A stretch of 64,000 nucleotides of DNA from Streptomyces akebiae (lineage in GTDB: Bacteria; Actinomycetota; Actinomycetes; Streptomycetales; Streptomycetaceae). Below, in pieces: positions 17,145-27,548 of this stretch. The notes beneath the pieces are model-generated. The model was not told where the DNA came from. It saw nothing but the letters and a program-made list of their open reading frames with translations, and did not search any database. The stretch is taken from assembly GCF_019599145.1 (NCBI RefSeq), contig NZ_CP080647.1, positions 248,001-312,000 of the forward strand, written 5' to 3'. The position numbers and the translations under genes were made by a program. Each line of letters opens with the position of its first letter. Within the stretch, counting starts at the first letter, position 1.

Positions 17145-19124
17145 TCACAGGCCCGCGAGGGTGAAGGCGGTCGCCGTGACGGAGCGGGCGACCGTCGCCG
17201 CGTGCTGGGGGCTGTGGTCCACGTCGACGAGGGTGTCACCCGGGGTGTGGTACTTCCTGGTGCCGGTACCGTTCTGCTCGCCCGTCGGGCCGAAGAGGTC
17301 CTCGGAGACGGCGACGGCCGCCCATCCCCGCTCGTGGAAGCTGGCGTGGTCGCTCCGTCCGATCGCCGGATCGGAGGGGCCGGTGAGCTGTTGGACCGTC
17401 ACCGTGGGATCGATGGCGGGCAGGGTGTCCGCGAGGAGGGCGCCGAGGGCGTCGGACGCGCCGACGACCGGTCCCGGCACCGAGGAACCGGCGTGGATCT
17501 CGACCACGGGTGTGCTGCCCGGTTGGCGGCCCGCGATCATGTCCATCTGGAAGACACCGGCGATGCGGTCGTCCTCGGCGGCCGCGGCCCGCGCGTAGAA
17601 CTTGCTGCCGACCATGCCTTGTTCCTCGGCGTTGAACAGCACGAAGCGAACGTTCCGCGTCGGTGTCCTGCCCTCTTCGAGCAGGTGGTGCAGGCATTCG
17701 GCCGCGGCCATGACGGCCGCGGTTCCGCTGCCGTCGTCGTCGGCGCCCGGCGCGGGGTCCACGGCGGGGTCGTAGGGGCGCGGGTCGCCGTTGTCGTCGA
17801 CGAACTCACCGTCGGAGGCGGTGGAGTCCAGGTGCGCGGTGATGAGAACGGTCGAGTCCGCTCCGGCCACTTGGTGCTCGGCCTCCACGTTGAACAGCCG
17901 GCGTCCCTGCCACCGGAACCGGTGCAGCCGCACCGTCAGGCCCAGGCCGAGGAAGCGGTCGGCGAGCGCCTCGACGACGTGCGGGTTGTCCTCGGCGGAC
18001 GAGTGACGGCTGCGCACCAGCAGCGCCTCGCCCTCCCTGAGCGGTTCGACTCCGGAGATGCGCGCTACATGGCCGCGCAGCACCTCCGGGGTCACGGCCG
18101 CGCGTACCGCGGCGATCGTCTGCGGTGAGGCACGGCCGTCACCGGCCGCCGCTTCGGGCCCGCCCGGCTCCGCGAGGTCTTGCGCCGGCCCCCCGGCGAG
18201 CCCTAGGGCCCACGCCTCGGCGGGCCGGGACAGGAGCGTCGGGTCCGGGAGCAGTCGCTCGGTGTGACCCGGCTTCGCGCCCGGCAGGTGGACTTCCTCG
18301 ATCGGGGCGTCGGCGGGCGCCGCCACATAGACACCGCCGGGAGCGGGACCCAGCGGGAGCAGGGGCGAGGCCGTGGAGCCGGCGACCTCCTCGGCGACGA
18401 TCGCGAAGGCGGACATGGCGCGGCTCGTCGCCCGGTCCTCGGCGGCCGCGAGGCCCTGGCCGGGAGCGGGGGGACGGTCGTCACGGATCAGGAAGGCCGC
18501 CGTGTCCCCCACCGGCCCCCGCAGGTCGACCGTGAATCCGGCCTGTTCGAGTGCCTCGGCACCGCGCATGCTCGCCATGGCCAGCACGAGCCGCGTCGAG
18601 GCGACGTGCACGGGGACGACCTCGCTCTGGTTGGCGACGGACTCCAGTGCGGACAGGTCCAGCCCTCCTGTCGGCTCGATCCGCGCCCAGAGGACCGGCC
18701 GGTTCTCCAGGGCGGCGCCGGTGAACACGGGATGCGCCGCCGTACGCAGTCCGGCCTGGCGGGCGAACGCGCGCTCCTGGTGGTCCTCGCCCACGAAGAC
18801 GCACTCGTCGGCGGCGGAGGCCGGATGTCCCTCGGCCGCCGCCCCGGCAACGGCCTCGTCGAAGATCGCCCGGCTGTTCTTGGGGCCCCAGTGGACGAGC
18901 GAGTCGTCCGTGAACCGGCCGGGAAACGCCTCGTGCAGGGCTGACGCCGCCTGCTCCGCGGCGCCTTCGCCCGAGCCCGGGTTGGAGATGACCCCCTTGC
19001 GCAGGTCGGAGAAGGCGTCGAGCACGGCGAGGACGCGGGGTCGTGGCCGCAACGTCAGCGAACCGTCCGCCTCCTCCCGGGCGTCGGCCAGGGTCGCTCC
19101 TATGTCGAAGAAGAGCACGGGCAT
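17145..19124 (-). CDS. Fusion of a HAD-like domain and an M28 zinc metallopeptidase
   Basis: A 659-residue two-domain protein without a signal peptide. Residues 1 to about 170 are HAD-like, opening VLFFDIGATLADA; the nucleophile Asp7 is present, but the position two residues on is Gly rather than Asp, unusual for a HAD phosphatase. Residues about 400-659 are an M28 aminopeptidase. Likely zinc ligands and catalytic residues are His431 (HLD), Asp462 (GADDDGSG), Glu500/501 (NAEEQG), Asp528 (FQMDMI) and His626 (KYHTPGD). The ATG has GGAGG upstream. It is convergent with the prenyl synthase. Peptidase activity is likely; the HAD role and the reason for the fusion are unknown. Confidence 0.85.
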   Translation of the reverse strand: MPVLFFDIGATLADAREEADGSLTLRPRPRVLAVLDAFSDLRKGVISNPGSGEGAAEQAASALHEAFPGRFTDDSLVHWGPKNSRAIFDEAVAGAAAEGHPASAADECVFVGEDHQERAFARQAGLRTAAHPVFTGAALENRPVLWARIEPTGGLDLSALESVANQSEVVPVHVASTRLVLAMASMRGAEALEQAGFTVDLRGPVGDTAAFLIRDDRPPAPGQGLAAAEDRATSRAMSAFAIVAEEVAGSTASPLLPLGPAPGGVYVAAPADAPIEEVHLPGAKPGHTERLLPDPTLLSRPAEAWALGLAGGPAQDLAEPGGPEAAAGDGRASPQTIAAVRAAVTPEVLRGHVARISGVEPLREGEALLVRSRHSSAEDNPHVVEALADRFLGLGLTVRLHRFRWQGRRLFNVEAEHQVAGADSTVLITAHLDSTASDGEFVDDNGDPRPYDPAVDPAPGADDDGSGTAAVMAAAECLHHLLEEGRTPTRNVRFVLFNAEEQGMVGSKFYARAAAAEDDRIAGVFQMDMIAGRQPGSTPVVEIHAGSSVPGPVVGASDALGALLADTLPAIDPTVTVQQLTGPSDPAIGRSDHASFHERGWAAVAVSEDLFGPTGEQNGTGTRKYHTPGDTLVDVDHSPQHAATVARSVTATAFTLAGL

Positions 19125-19288
19125 GGCGGTGCCTCCACGAACCACGAAGTGAACGGCCCGGAATCCGCGTGTGACCTGGCGGACGTTCCGGGCCGCCGCC
19201 CAGGTCCCCACTCTCGGACCGGGCTCCCGACCACTCCATCGTCCGCCTTCGGTTGCGCACGCGCATCCCGGGATGTAAGCGAAGGCCG

Positions 19289-19308
19289 TTCAACTTCGGA
19301 CAGTTGAA
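19289..19308. promoter_or_regulatory. Inverted repeat in the 294-bp region upstream of the peptidase fusion
   Basis: TTCAACT and AGTTGAA form perfect 7-base arms around a 6-base spacer. They lie about 165 bp upstream of the HAD-M28 start and 110 bp past the lyase stop. The motif could be an operator, or a weak terminator for the lyase transcript. Nothing else stands out in 19125-19418. Confidence 0.4.
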
Positions 19309-19418
19309 GAAGGCACGGAGCGCGGGCGGCGTGGAGGTGCGCGGGCACCTGCGCCCGCCCGGCCGGCAACCGTCAACCGTCGCCCTCGATCGTCAACGGC
19401 CCGCGACACGAAAGGCGC

Positions 19419-20609
19419 TCAGTCGGGATTGTCGGCGTGCGTGAGCGTCGCCCATGCGTTGAAGTAGTTGTCCGTGCCCGACGGCCGGTGTGTCTCGGTG
19501 TACCTCTGGGTGTGGGACATCGCGATGCCGAGGCGGTGGTGCAGGGCGTTGAAGGCGACCTCGGTGACGCGGCCGAGCCCCTTGTCGACCGAGCCGCCGC
19601 ACAGCCAGGAGGGTACGGCGGCGCCGTTCTCGTAGGCCGTGTGGAAGCCCAGTGCGTGGCGCAGCCGGTCCTGGATCCTGGGGTAGAGGTCCTGGCCCTG
19701 GATCCGGCTGGTCTCCGCGATGTTCGCGAGGGAGGCGATGCCCCAGCCGGTGTGTCCGAAGTCGCGGCAGGTCTCCTGGGCGAGGCCGTCGGTGAAGGTG
19801 CTCTGCCCCTGCCAGTACTTGATGATCTCGGCGCTGGTGTCGATGCTGCTGCCCGCGGGCGGCTCGGGCAGGTCACCGTCGGCGTTCAGGTAGACGTACG
19901 CCGGTACACGGGCGAGATAGGTGCGGACGGCCTTGTCGTAGGCGGCGCGGTCCTCGATGAAGACGGAGATGCCGAGCGCCGCCTCGGTCATGATCAGTTC
20001 CCAGTTGCCGTTCTTGGTCGACGCGCCGTTGATCACCTCGGGGAGGTACACGTCGCGCAGCATGGTCGCGAACCGGCTCGCACCCGGCCAGCCGCCGTCG
20101 TAGGTGTACTTGATGATCTCGGCGGCGCGCGGCCAGGTGGAACCCGCCCAGCCGGTCTGCAGCGGGGCGTTGCTGTTGGTGTGGTCGGTGATGGTCGCGG
20201 ACCAGGCGTCCATGATCTCGATGGACTTCCTGGCGTACCGGCTGTCCCGGGTGAAGTACCAGGCGAGAGCCTGCGTGTAGGCGGCGATGGCGTCCTGACG
20301 CTCGTCGGTGCAGCCGTTGTTGGGGTTGGACGACGAGCCGCACTCCACGACGGGCCGCGGTCTGGCGGCACGCGTCAACGAGGCGTAGGAGCTGGCCATC
20401 ATGGCGTCGTAGGCGGCCTTCCACGGCTGTTGGCCGGCCTGCACCTTCGACCGGGCGTGGTCGAGCTGGCCCCGGCTCACCAGGACACCGGGGTGGGTGA
20501 AGGTGGCCGGTGCGGCCGTCGCGCGGGGGGCGGATCCGGTGATCTGAACGCTCAGCAGGGCGGCCAGCAGGGCGAGTACACCGAGCAGGGCGGTTCTGGT
20601 GCGTGGCAT
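19419..20609 (-). CDS. Secreted alginate-lyase-like polysaccharide lyase
   Basis: A 396-residue protein with a Sec signal peptide (about residues 1-35, ending APRATAAPA). The mature part is an (alpha/alpha) barrel type, with segments HPGVLVSRGQLDHARSKV, NSNAPLQTGWAGSTWPRAAEII, KNGNWELIMTEAALGISVF and ETCRDFGHTGWGIASLANIAE. These match the alginate-lyase superfamily, which includes glucuronan-type lyases, so the substrate is probably a uronic-acid polymer. It lies 164 bp downstream of the sugar permease genes but has its own TTGACA promoter and operator-like palindrome. The ATG at 20609 is chosen for its AGAGG site and the signal peptide start; the upstream open frame runs through the promoter. 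Confidence 0.82.
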   Translation of the reverse strand: MPRTRTALLGVLALLAALLSVQITGSAPRATAAPATFTHPGVLVSRGQLDHARSKVQAGQQPWKAAYDAMMASSYASLTRAARPRPVVECGSSSNPNNGCTDERQDAIAAYTQALAWYFTRDSRYARKSIEIMDAWSATITDHTNSNAPLQTGWAGSTWPRAAEIIKYTYDGGWPGASRFATMLRDVYLPEVINGASTKNGNWELIMTEAALGISVFIEDRAAYDKAVRTYLARVPAYVYLNADGDLPEPPAGSSIDTSAEIIKYWQGQSTFTDGLAQETCRDFGHTGWGIASLANIAETSRIQGQDLYPRIQDRLRHALGFHTAYENGAAVPSWLCGGSVDKGLGRVTEVAFNALHHRLGIAMSHTQRYTETHRPSGTDNYFNAWATLTHADNPD

Positions 20610-20661
20610 CCGATGACCTCTTCCGTTCAGGAATGGGAACGCCGTTCCGAATACAGAAGCT

Positions 20662-20698
20662 TGGTCCGGACCATAGAAATCGAGCGTGCACATGTCAA
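20662..20698 (-). promoter_or_regulatory. Lyase promoter with a DasR-like palindromic operator
   Basis: On the minus strand TTGACA (20698-20693) and TATGGT (20675-20670) are separated by 17 bp. The perfect 12-bp palindrome TGGTCCGGACCA (20662-20673) covers the -10 box. It resembles the TGGTCTAGACCA core bound by DasR and related HutC-type GntR regulators, differing in the central bases. Repression by a GntR-family protein is inferred. Confidence 0.7.
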
Positions 20699-20773
20699 TA
20701 GAAGGAAGTGCGCGAGGTGCGGGATGCGCGGGCGGTCCCCGCGCATCCCCTTTCATGTGTCATGGCACCGGCA

Positions 20774-21619
20774 CTACTTCACGGATCCCGCCATCACCCC
20801 CTGGACGAAGTGCCTCTGGAAGGCGAAGAACACGGCGACCGGCACGATCAGGGACAGGAAGGCACCCGGGGCCAGCACGTCGATGTTGCTGCCGAACTGC
20901 CTGATCTGTGACTGGAGTTCCACGGTCAGCGGCTGCGCCGAGCTGTCGGCGAACAGGAGCGCCACCAGCATGTCGTTCCACACCCACAGGAACTGGAAGA
21001 TGGCGAGGCTGGCGATGGCCGGCCGTCCCACGGGCAGGACGAGACGGGTGAAGATGCGCCACTCGCCACCCCCGTCCATCCGGGCCGCCTCCAGCATCTC
21101 CTTCGGCATCTCGGCGAAGTAGTTCCGCAGCAGGAAGATCGCGAACGGCAGCCCGTAGGAGACGTGGAAGAGGACGACCCCCGGGATGGTGCCGAACAGT
21201 CCCAGCTGGCCGAAGAGTTTGGCCACCGGCAGCAGGCCGATCTGTACCGGCACCACCAACAGGGCGACCACCAGCAGGAAGAGCGGGTCACGGCCGGGGA
21301 AGTCCAGCCAGGCGAAGGCATATCCGGCGAGGGCCGCGATGACGACGACGAGGACGGTCGTGGGCACCGAGATCAGGACCGTGTTCCAGAACGCCTGGGT
21401 GATGCCCGAGTTGCCCAGCAGCGCCGAGTAGTTGTCGAAGGACAGCTGCCCCGGGCCGGTGAGCGCCGTCCACCAGCCGCCCCTGGCCGTGTCCTCGGTG
21501 GACCTGAGGGAGGACAGGAGCAGTCCGGCGAGCGGGGTGAGCCAGATCAGGCCGACGACCACGAGGAAGGCCTGGACGAGACTGTTGCCGAGCGCCCGCC
21601 TGAGCGCGGTGACGTTCAT
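20774..21619 (-). CDS. ABC sugar transporter permease (MalG-type)
   Basis: A 281-residue membrane protein with about six transmembrane helices and the cytoplasmic EAA loop EMLEAARMDGGGEWRIFTRLVLP that docks the ATPase. Family length and order fit the second permease of carbohydrate importers (CUT1 type). Its ATG overlaps the stop of the upstream permease gene, so the two are coupled. No ATPase gene lies in the operon; Streptomyces sugar importers commonly share one MsiK-type ATPase encoded elsewhere. Confidence 0.9.
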   Translation of the reverse strand: MNVTALRRALGNSLVQAFLVVVGLIWLTPLAGLLLSSLRSTEDTARGGWWTALTGPGQLSFDNYSALLGNSGITQAFWNTVLISVPTTVLVVVIAALAGYAFAWLDFPGRDPLFLLVVALLVVPVQIGLLPVAKLFGQLGLFGTIPGVVLFHVSYGLPFAIFLLRNYFAEMPKEMLEAARMDGGGEWRIFTRLVLPVGRPAIASLAIFQFLWVWNDMLVALLFADSSAQPLTVELQSQIRQFGSNIDVLAPGAFLSLIVPVAVFFAFQRHFVQGVMAGSVK

Positions 21620-22971
21620 CGCTGACTCCCTTTGAAGCGGCGGACGTTGAAGACCATCGCGGGGACGACCAGCAGGAGGAGCAGAACGCCGAGCGCGCTG
21701 CCGAGCCCTTGGTCGTTGCCGCCGCCGAAGGACACCAGCCACATCTGGGTGGCGAGCACGGTGGCGTCCTCCTGCACCGGCCCCGGCGCGATGATGTAGA
21801 CGAGGTCGAAGACCTTCATCACGTTGATGACGAGGGTCACGAAGACCACGGTCAGTACGGGGGCCAGCAGCGGTACCGTGATCCGGCGGAACACCTGCCA
21901 CTCGTTGGCGCCGTCCATCCGCGCCGCCTCCAGCGTGTCCCGTGGCAGGGTCGCCAGGCCGGCGCCGATGAGCACCATCGCGAAGCCGGTCCAGATCCAC
22001 AGGTAGGCGCCGATGACGGCCGGCGTGACGAGCGTCGGCCCGAGCCAGGAGATGCCCTCGTAGGGCGGGGCGAAGTTGGAGCCGGGGAGCGTGACGGTGT
22101 ACGAGCCCGCCTCCAGGTCCGGGAAGCGGAAGGAGCCGTCGGACGCCGTGGTCGTGCTCGCGACCGTCCTCCCCTCACGCACCGCCTCGACCTTCATCGC
22201 CGGCAGTCCGCTCTCCCGGCGGTCCACCGCGCCCTGCTCGCCTCCCCCGCCAGGGGAGAAGTCCAGGTAGACGACGCCGCGCAGCTCGTCGGGGCCCGCC
22301 GTACGGGCCGCCGCCGCGTGCGCGGGTGCCGCGCCTTCGAGGTCCTTCGGCGCGACGCCGACCAGACCGAGGGCCACCGTGTCGCCGGGCGACACGGTCG
22401 CGGTCGTACGGTACGAACCGCCGCCGCCCGCGGTGAGGCCCTGTCCGTCACGGGCGCGGGCCGTGGGGTAGGAGGAGGTGCCCTGGAAGGCGTCGTGGAC
22501 GCCGACGACCGCCGCGTTGAGGACGCCCTTGTCCGGGTCCTCGTCGTAGGCGAGGCGGAAGATGATGCCGGCGGCCAGGAAGGAGACGGCCATCGGCATG
22601 AAGAGCAGCAGTTTGAACGCCGTGGCCCAGCGGACCTTCTCGACCAGCACCGCGAGGATCAGCCCCAGACCGGTGAGCAGGGCGGGCGCCACCACGACCC
22701 AGACGGTGGTGTTCCGCACGGCCTTGAGGGTGGCCGGGTCACGGAACATCTCGGTGTAGTTGTCGCCGCCCACGAACCGTGTGCCGGAGGCGTCGAAGAA
22801 GCTGCGGCCGACCGAGAACAGCACCGGATAGAGGACCAGGGCGCCGAGCAGGAGCAGCGCGGGAAGGACGAAGAGCAGGGCGACGATCCGGCCCCGCCGC
22901 CGGGCGCGCCGCTCGGGGGCGGCGGTTCCGGCGGCGGGCGGACCGGCCACCTTCGTGAGTGTGGCGGTCAT
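21616..22971 (-). CDS. ABC sugar transporter permease (MalF-type) with an extracytoplasmic insertion
   Basis: A 451-residue permease, about 150 longer than usual. TM segments cover about residues 28-55, 88-112 and 118-140. A hydrophilic insertion of about residues 145-310 follows, then the remaining helices with the EAA loop TLEAARMDGANEWQVFRRI. Within the insertion, residues about 230-295 (GVVYLDFSP, SDGSFRFPDLEAGSYTVTLPG) look like a carboxypeptidase-regulatory/SdrD-B-type beta-sandwich, probably on the outer face. This may contact the binding protein or the polysaccharide. The gene starts 5 bp after the binding-protein gene ends. Confidence 0.88.
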   Translation of the reverse strand: MTATLTKVAGPPAAGTAAPERRARRRGRIVALLFVLPALLLLGALVLYPVLFSVGRSFFDASGTRFVGGDNYTEMFRDPATLKAVRNTTVWVVVAPALLTGLGLILAVLVEKVRWATAFKLLLFMPMAVSFLAAGIIFRLAYDEDPDKGVLNAAVVGVHDAFQGTSSYPTARARDGQGLTAGGGGSYRTTATVSPGDTVALGLVGVAPKDLEGAAPAHAAAARTAGPDELRGVVYLDFSPGGGGEQGAVDRRESGLPAMKVEAVREGRTVASTTTASDGSFRFPDLEAGSYTVTLPGSNFAPPYEGISWLGPTLVTPAVIGAYLWIWTGFAMVLIGAGLATLPRDTLEAARMDGANEWQVFRRITVPLLAPVLTVVFVTLVINVMKVFDLVYIIAPGPVQEDATVLATQMWLVSFGGGNDQGLGSALGVLLLLLVVPAMVFNVRRFKGSQR

Positions 22972-22976
22972 CGCGG

Positions 22977-24311
22977 TCAGCCCTTGTAGGCCTTGGCCGC
23001 GGCGTTCTCCAGCCGGGTCGCGGTCGCCTTCGGGTCGGACGGGTCACGCAGGAAGTCCTGGAGTATCTTCCACTCCCCCGCGCCCTTCGTGCCGCCGAAC
23101 GCCGCCGGTGCCTGGTCGGACATGTCGAAGCGGACCGAATCCCCGGCCTCGATCAGGGACTTGGCGGTCGAGCGGGTGACGTCGTCGCCGTAGGAGGAGA
23201 GGTCGAGCCCCTTGTTCGGGGACAGGAAGCCGCCCGCCTCGGCCCACACGGCGGCGGCCTCGGGGGTCGCCAGGTACTCCAGGAGGGCCATGCCGGCCTT
23301 GGTGTTCTCGCCGTCCTTCAGGACGACGGCCGCGTCACCGCCGCTGACCACGGGCGCCTTCCCGCCGCCGACCGGCGGGAAGGGGAAGAAGTCCGCGTCC
23401 TCGCCGATCTTCCGGCCGAACTGGTCCTTGGCGACTCCGGCGACGAAGTCGCCCTCGTAGACCATGCCGGCCTCGGGCTCGGGGCCGAAGACCTTCTCGA
23501 CGGAACCGGGGAAGTCCGTGTTCAGGGCGCCCTTCTGCCCGCCGGCCAGGAGTTGCTTGTCCTCGAAGAGGTCGCCGAGGGTGGTGAGCGCGTCGACCAC
23601 GCTCTGGTCGGTCCACTTCAGCTCGTGCGCGGCGAGGGCGTCGTACTTCTCGGGGCCGGCCTGGGAGAGGTAGACGTTCTCGAACCAGTCGGTGAGCGTC
23701 CAGCCGTCCTGTCCGGCGACGGAGAAGGCGGCGAGGCCCGAGTCGGAGACGGTGCGCCCGGCCCGCAGCATCTCGTCGTACGTCTTCGGCGGCTGGACGC
23801 CCGCCTGGTCGAGGGCGTCGGGGCTGTACCAGACGGTCGACTTGTGGGCCGCCTTGAAGTACAGGCCGTAGAGGGTGCCGTCGACGCTGCCGTAGTCCTT
23901 CCAGACGCTCGCGTAGTCGGCGTCGACCGACTTGGCGGTGGCGGCGGACAGCGGCTTGAGCCAGCCCGCCTCGGCGAACTGCTGGACCACGCCGACCTGC
24001 GGGACCATCACCACGTCGGGGGCGTTGCCGCCCTCGATCTTGCTGCCGACGACGGTGGAGACGTTGTCGCCGGTGGACACGAACTGGGTCTTGGCGCCGG
24101 TCTTCTCGGTGAAGGCGTCCAGGACCTTCTGGAAGTTCTTCTGCTCGGTGCCGGACCACACGCCGGCGACGGAGACGGTCTGGCCGCCGAGCGGCTTGTC
24201 GCCGCCGCCCGCGGCGACGGGGTCCCCGCCTCCGCAGGCGGTCGCGCCGAGCGCCAGCGTGAGGACGAGGGCGGTACAGCTCGCGGGCAGGGTGGTACGT
24301 GGTCGCATCAT
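22977..24311 (-). CDS. ABC sugar-binding lipoprotein
   Basis: A 444-residue extracellular solute-binding protein of the carbohydrate type. The signal peptide ends at a lipobox-like LALGATAC, so the mature protein should be lipid-anchored. Family-typical stretches are VAGVWSGTEQKNFQKVLDAF, NAPDVVMVPQVGVVQQFAEAGWL and GDAAVVLKDGENTKAGMALLEYLATPEAA. Two adjacent ATGs (24311 and 24308) are equivalent. It lies between the GH13 gene (82 bp upstream) and the permeases, so it probably captures an oligosaccharide that the glucosidase then hydrolyses. Confidence 0.9.
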   Translation of the reverse strand: MMRPRTTLPASCTALVLTLALGATACGGGDPVAAGGGDKPLGGQTVSVAGVWSGTEQKNFQKVLDAFTEKTGAKTQFVSTGDNVSTVVGSKIEGGNAPDVVMVPQVGVVQQFAEAGWLKPLSAATAKSVDADYASVWKDYGSVDGTLYGLYFKAAHKSTVWYSPDALDQAGVQPPKTYDEMLRAGRTVSDSGLAAFSVAGQDGWTLTDWFENVYLSQAGPEKYDALAAHELKWTDQSVVDALTTLGDLFEDKQLLAGGQKGALNTDFPGSVEKVFGPEPEAGMVYEGDFVAGVAKDQFGRKIGEDADFFPFPPVGGGKAPVVSGGDAAVVLKDGENTKAGMALLEYLATPEAAAVWAEAGGFLSPNKGLDLSSYGDDVTRSTAKSLIEAGDSVRFDMSDQAPAAFGGTKGAGEWKILQDFLRDPSDPKATATRLENAAAKAYKG

Positions 24312-24393
24312 CGTCGATGTCCCTTCGGGAGGTGATGGAGCAGACGGCCAGGACGGGACGGGCCGGTGCGGGAGGTGTGGGAGGTGTGGGGGC

Positions 24394-26040
<1,647 letters not shown>

Positions 26041-26078
26041 CCGTTGACCTGTCTGTGCGACCTGACGGTTATGCATGC

Positions 26079-26109
26079 ATGTTAGGTAGGCATGTCGAGG
26101 AGGTGTCAA
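26079..26109 (-). promoter_or_regulatory. GH13 operon promoter overlapped by operator copy O2
   Basis: Minus-strand TTGACA (26109-26104) and TAACAT (26084-26079) have a 19-bp spacer. The repeated word TACCTAACATG overlaps the -10 element and is followed by the palindrome ATGCATGCAT (26071-26080). The overlap predicts repression. The regulator is not identified; see the matching copies at 26193 and 27554. Confidence 0.6.
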
Positions 26110-26190
26110 CGAGTAGACGGAAGCTACCGGGAAGTTGGGGAGTCAAATACGGACTTATCAGGTCAGTCGAGCGCCACATGAGACGCGCGC

Positions 26191-26207
26191 GTTACCTAAC
26201 ATGTAAC
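26191..26207. promoter_or_regulatory. Operator copy O3, between orphan binding protein and GH13 operon
   Basis: GTTACCTAACATGTAAC has inverted GTTAC/GTAAC ends and holds the same 11-base word TACCTAACATG found at the GH13 promoter. It is about 110 bp upstream of O2, suitable for DNA looping. The surrounding 26100-26226 is AT-rich for this genome and otherwise holds no gene. Confidence 0.55.
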
Positions 26208-26226
26208 TAGGGGGTGAGGGGAAGAA

Positions 26227-27492
26227 CTAGCCCCGGGAGATCGCCGCGAGTTCGCGGGCCAGTCGTCGCACCGCCGCCTCGGGCGTCCGGCGCCCGGCCA
26301 TGGCGTCGTGCACGACCGCCTGGACGACCATGCTGACCTGGTCGTATCGCGGGCTCTTCGGGCGGGGAGCGGCCGCGAGAACGCTCGCGCGCAGCGTCGG
26401 CAGGTAGGGGAACTCCCGTACCAGGTCGGGGTCCTCGTACAGCTCCGCGCGTACGGGAGGCAGCGCGCCCCGCGTGAGGACCTGCCGCTGGACGCGCTCG
26501 CCGGTGAGGTACGCGATCAGGCGCGCGGCGGTGTCGGGGTGTTCGGCGTGGGCTCCGACGGCCAGGTTGGAGCCGCCGAGCACACTGGTTCCGGGCCCTT
26601 TCGGACCCGGCAGCGGCACGGCGCCGATCTTCCCGGCGACCGCGGAGCCCTCGGCTGCGGCACTGACGTACGCATAGGGCCAGTTGCGCAGGAAGAGGAG
26701 TCGGCCGTCCTGGAACGCCCGCCTGGACTCCTCCTCCTTGTACTCCAGCGCCTCCCGGGGGATCCAGCCCTCGCGCACACCGCGGGCGAGGAAGCCGATC
26801 CCCTCGCGGGCCGCCGAGCCGACGGTGACGCGTTCGCCCTCGTCGCCGAGGATGGTGCCACCCGCCGAGTACACGGCCTCGGCCGCGTTGACGGTGAGGC
26901 CCTCGTAGGGCAGGAACTGGCCCGCGTAGCCGCCGAGTCCGTGCCGGGGCGCGATGGTCTTCGCGTAGCGCTCCAGTTCGGCCCAGGTACGGGGCGGCGG
27001 GACGCCCTCCTCCGCGAGGACGTCCGAGCGGTAGAGGAGCAGGCCGGCGTTGGTGACGTAGGGGACGGCGTAGAGCTGTCCGTCGTACGTCGCCGTGTCC
27101 ACGACCGGCGGGAGGAAGCTGCCGAGCGGGAAGCGGTTTCTCGGCAGCGGACGGATCCAGTCGGCGGCCGCGAACTCCGAGGTCCAGGTGACGTCGATGT
27201 TGAGCACGTCGAAGCGGCCGCGTTCACCGGCGCGCAGGTCGGTGATCATCTGGGCGCGGGTCTCGTCGGCGGAGTCCGGCAGCTCGACGAGGGTGACCTT
27301 CTCCCCGGGGTGAGCGCGGTTCCAGCCCTTCAGGAGCGGGCCGAGATAGCCGGTGAGGTCGCCCGCGGTGGCGAGGGTCAGCGGACCCCGGCCCCTGAGT
27401 CCGCCGTCGGCCTGGGCACCGGAGGCCCCATAACCGGCCAGAACGACCGCGAGGACGAGAAGGCCCCTACCGGCGGCGCGTATCCACCGCAT
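26227..27492 (-). CDS. Orphan ABC-type sugar-binding protein lacking the lipobox cysteine
   Basis: A 421-residue periplasmic-binding-protein-fold protein, with the sugar-SBP stretches TLATAGDLTGYLGPLLKGWN, DVLNIDVTWTSEFAAADWI, ADEGVPPPRTWAELERYAK-like and LGGSNLAVGAHAEHPDTAARLIAYL. The signal peptide reads LLVLAVVLAGYGASG: where a lipobox would have Cys after LAG there is Tyr21 (codon TAT, one transition from TGT). The protein may therefore be secreted freely or cleaved elsewhere. No permease or ATPase follows. The ATG has GGGAGGAA upstream. It is divergent from the PadR gene across a shared operator. Confidence 0.85.
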   Translation of the reverse strand: MRWIRAAGRGLLVLAVVLAGYGASGAQADGGLRGRGPLTLATAGDLTGYLGPLLKGWNRAHPGEKVTLVELPDSADETRAQMITDLRAGERGRFDVLNIDVTWTSEFAAADWIRPLPRNRFPLGSFLPPVVDTATYDGQLYAVPYVTNAGLLLYRSDVLAEEGVPPPRTWAELERYAKTIAPRHGLGGYAGQFLPYEGLTVNAAEAVYSAGGTILGDEGERVTVGSAAREGIGFLARGVREGWIPREALEYKEEESRRAFQDGRLLFLRNWPYAYVSAAAEGSAVAGKIGAVPLPGPKGPGTSVLGGSNLAVGAHAEHPDTAARLIAYLTGERVQRQVLTRGALPPVRAELYEDPDLVREFPYLPTLRASVLAAAPRPKSPRYDQVSMVVQAVVHDAMAGRRTPEAAVRRLARELAAISRG

Positions 27493-27548
27493 AGGTTCCT
27501 CCCTGTACACCGGCACCGGGCACCTTCGCCCGGAGTCAGAGGCCATGT

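Noticed and set aside
26041..26109. GH13 start at the TTG at 26109
   Set aside because: That codon is the -35 hexamer TTGACA and the added residues have no family match; GTG at 26040 has a ribosome site.
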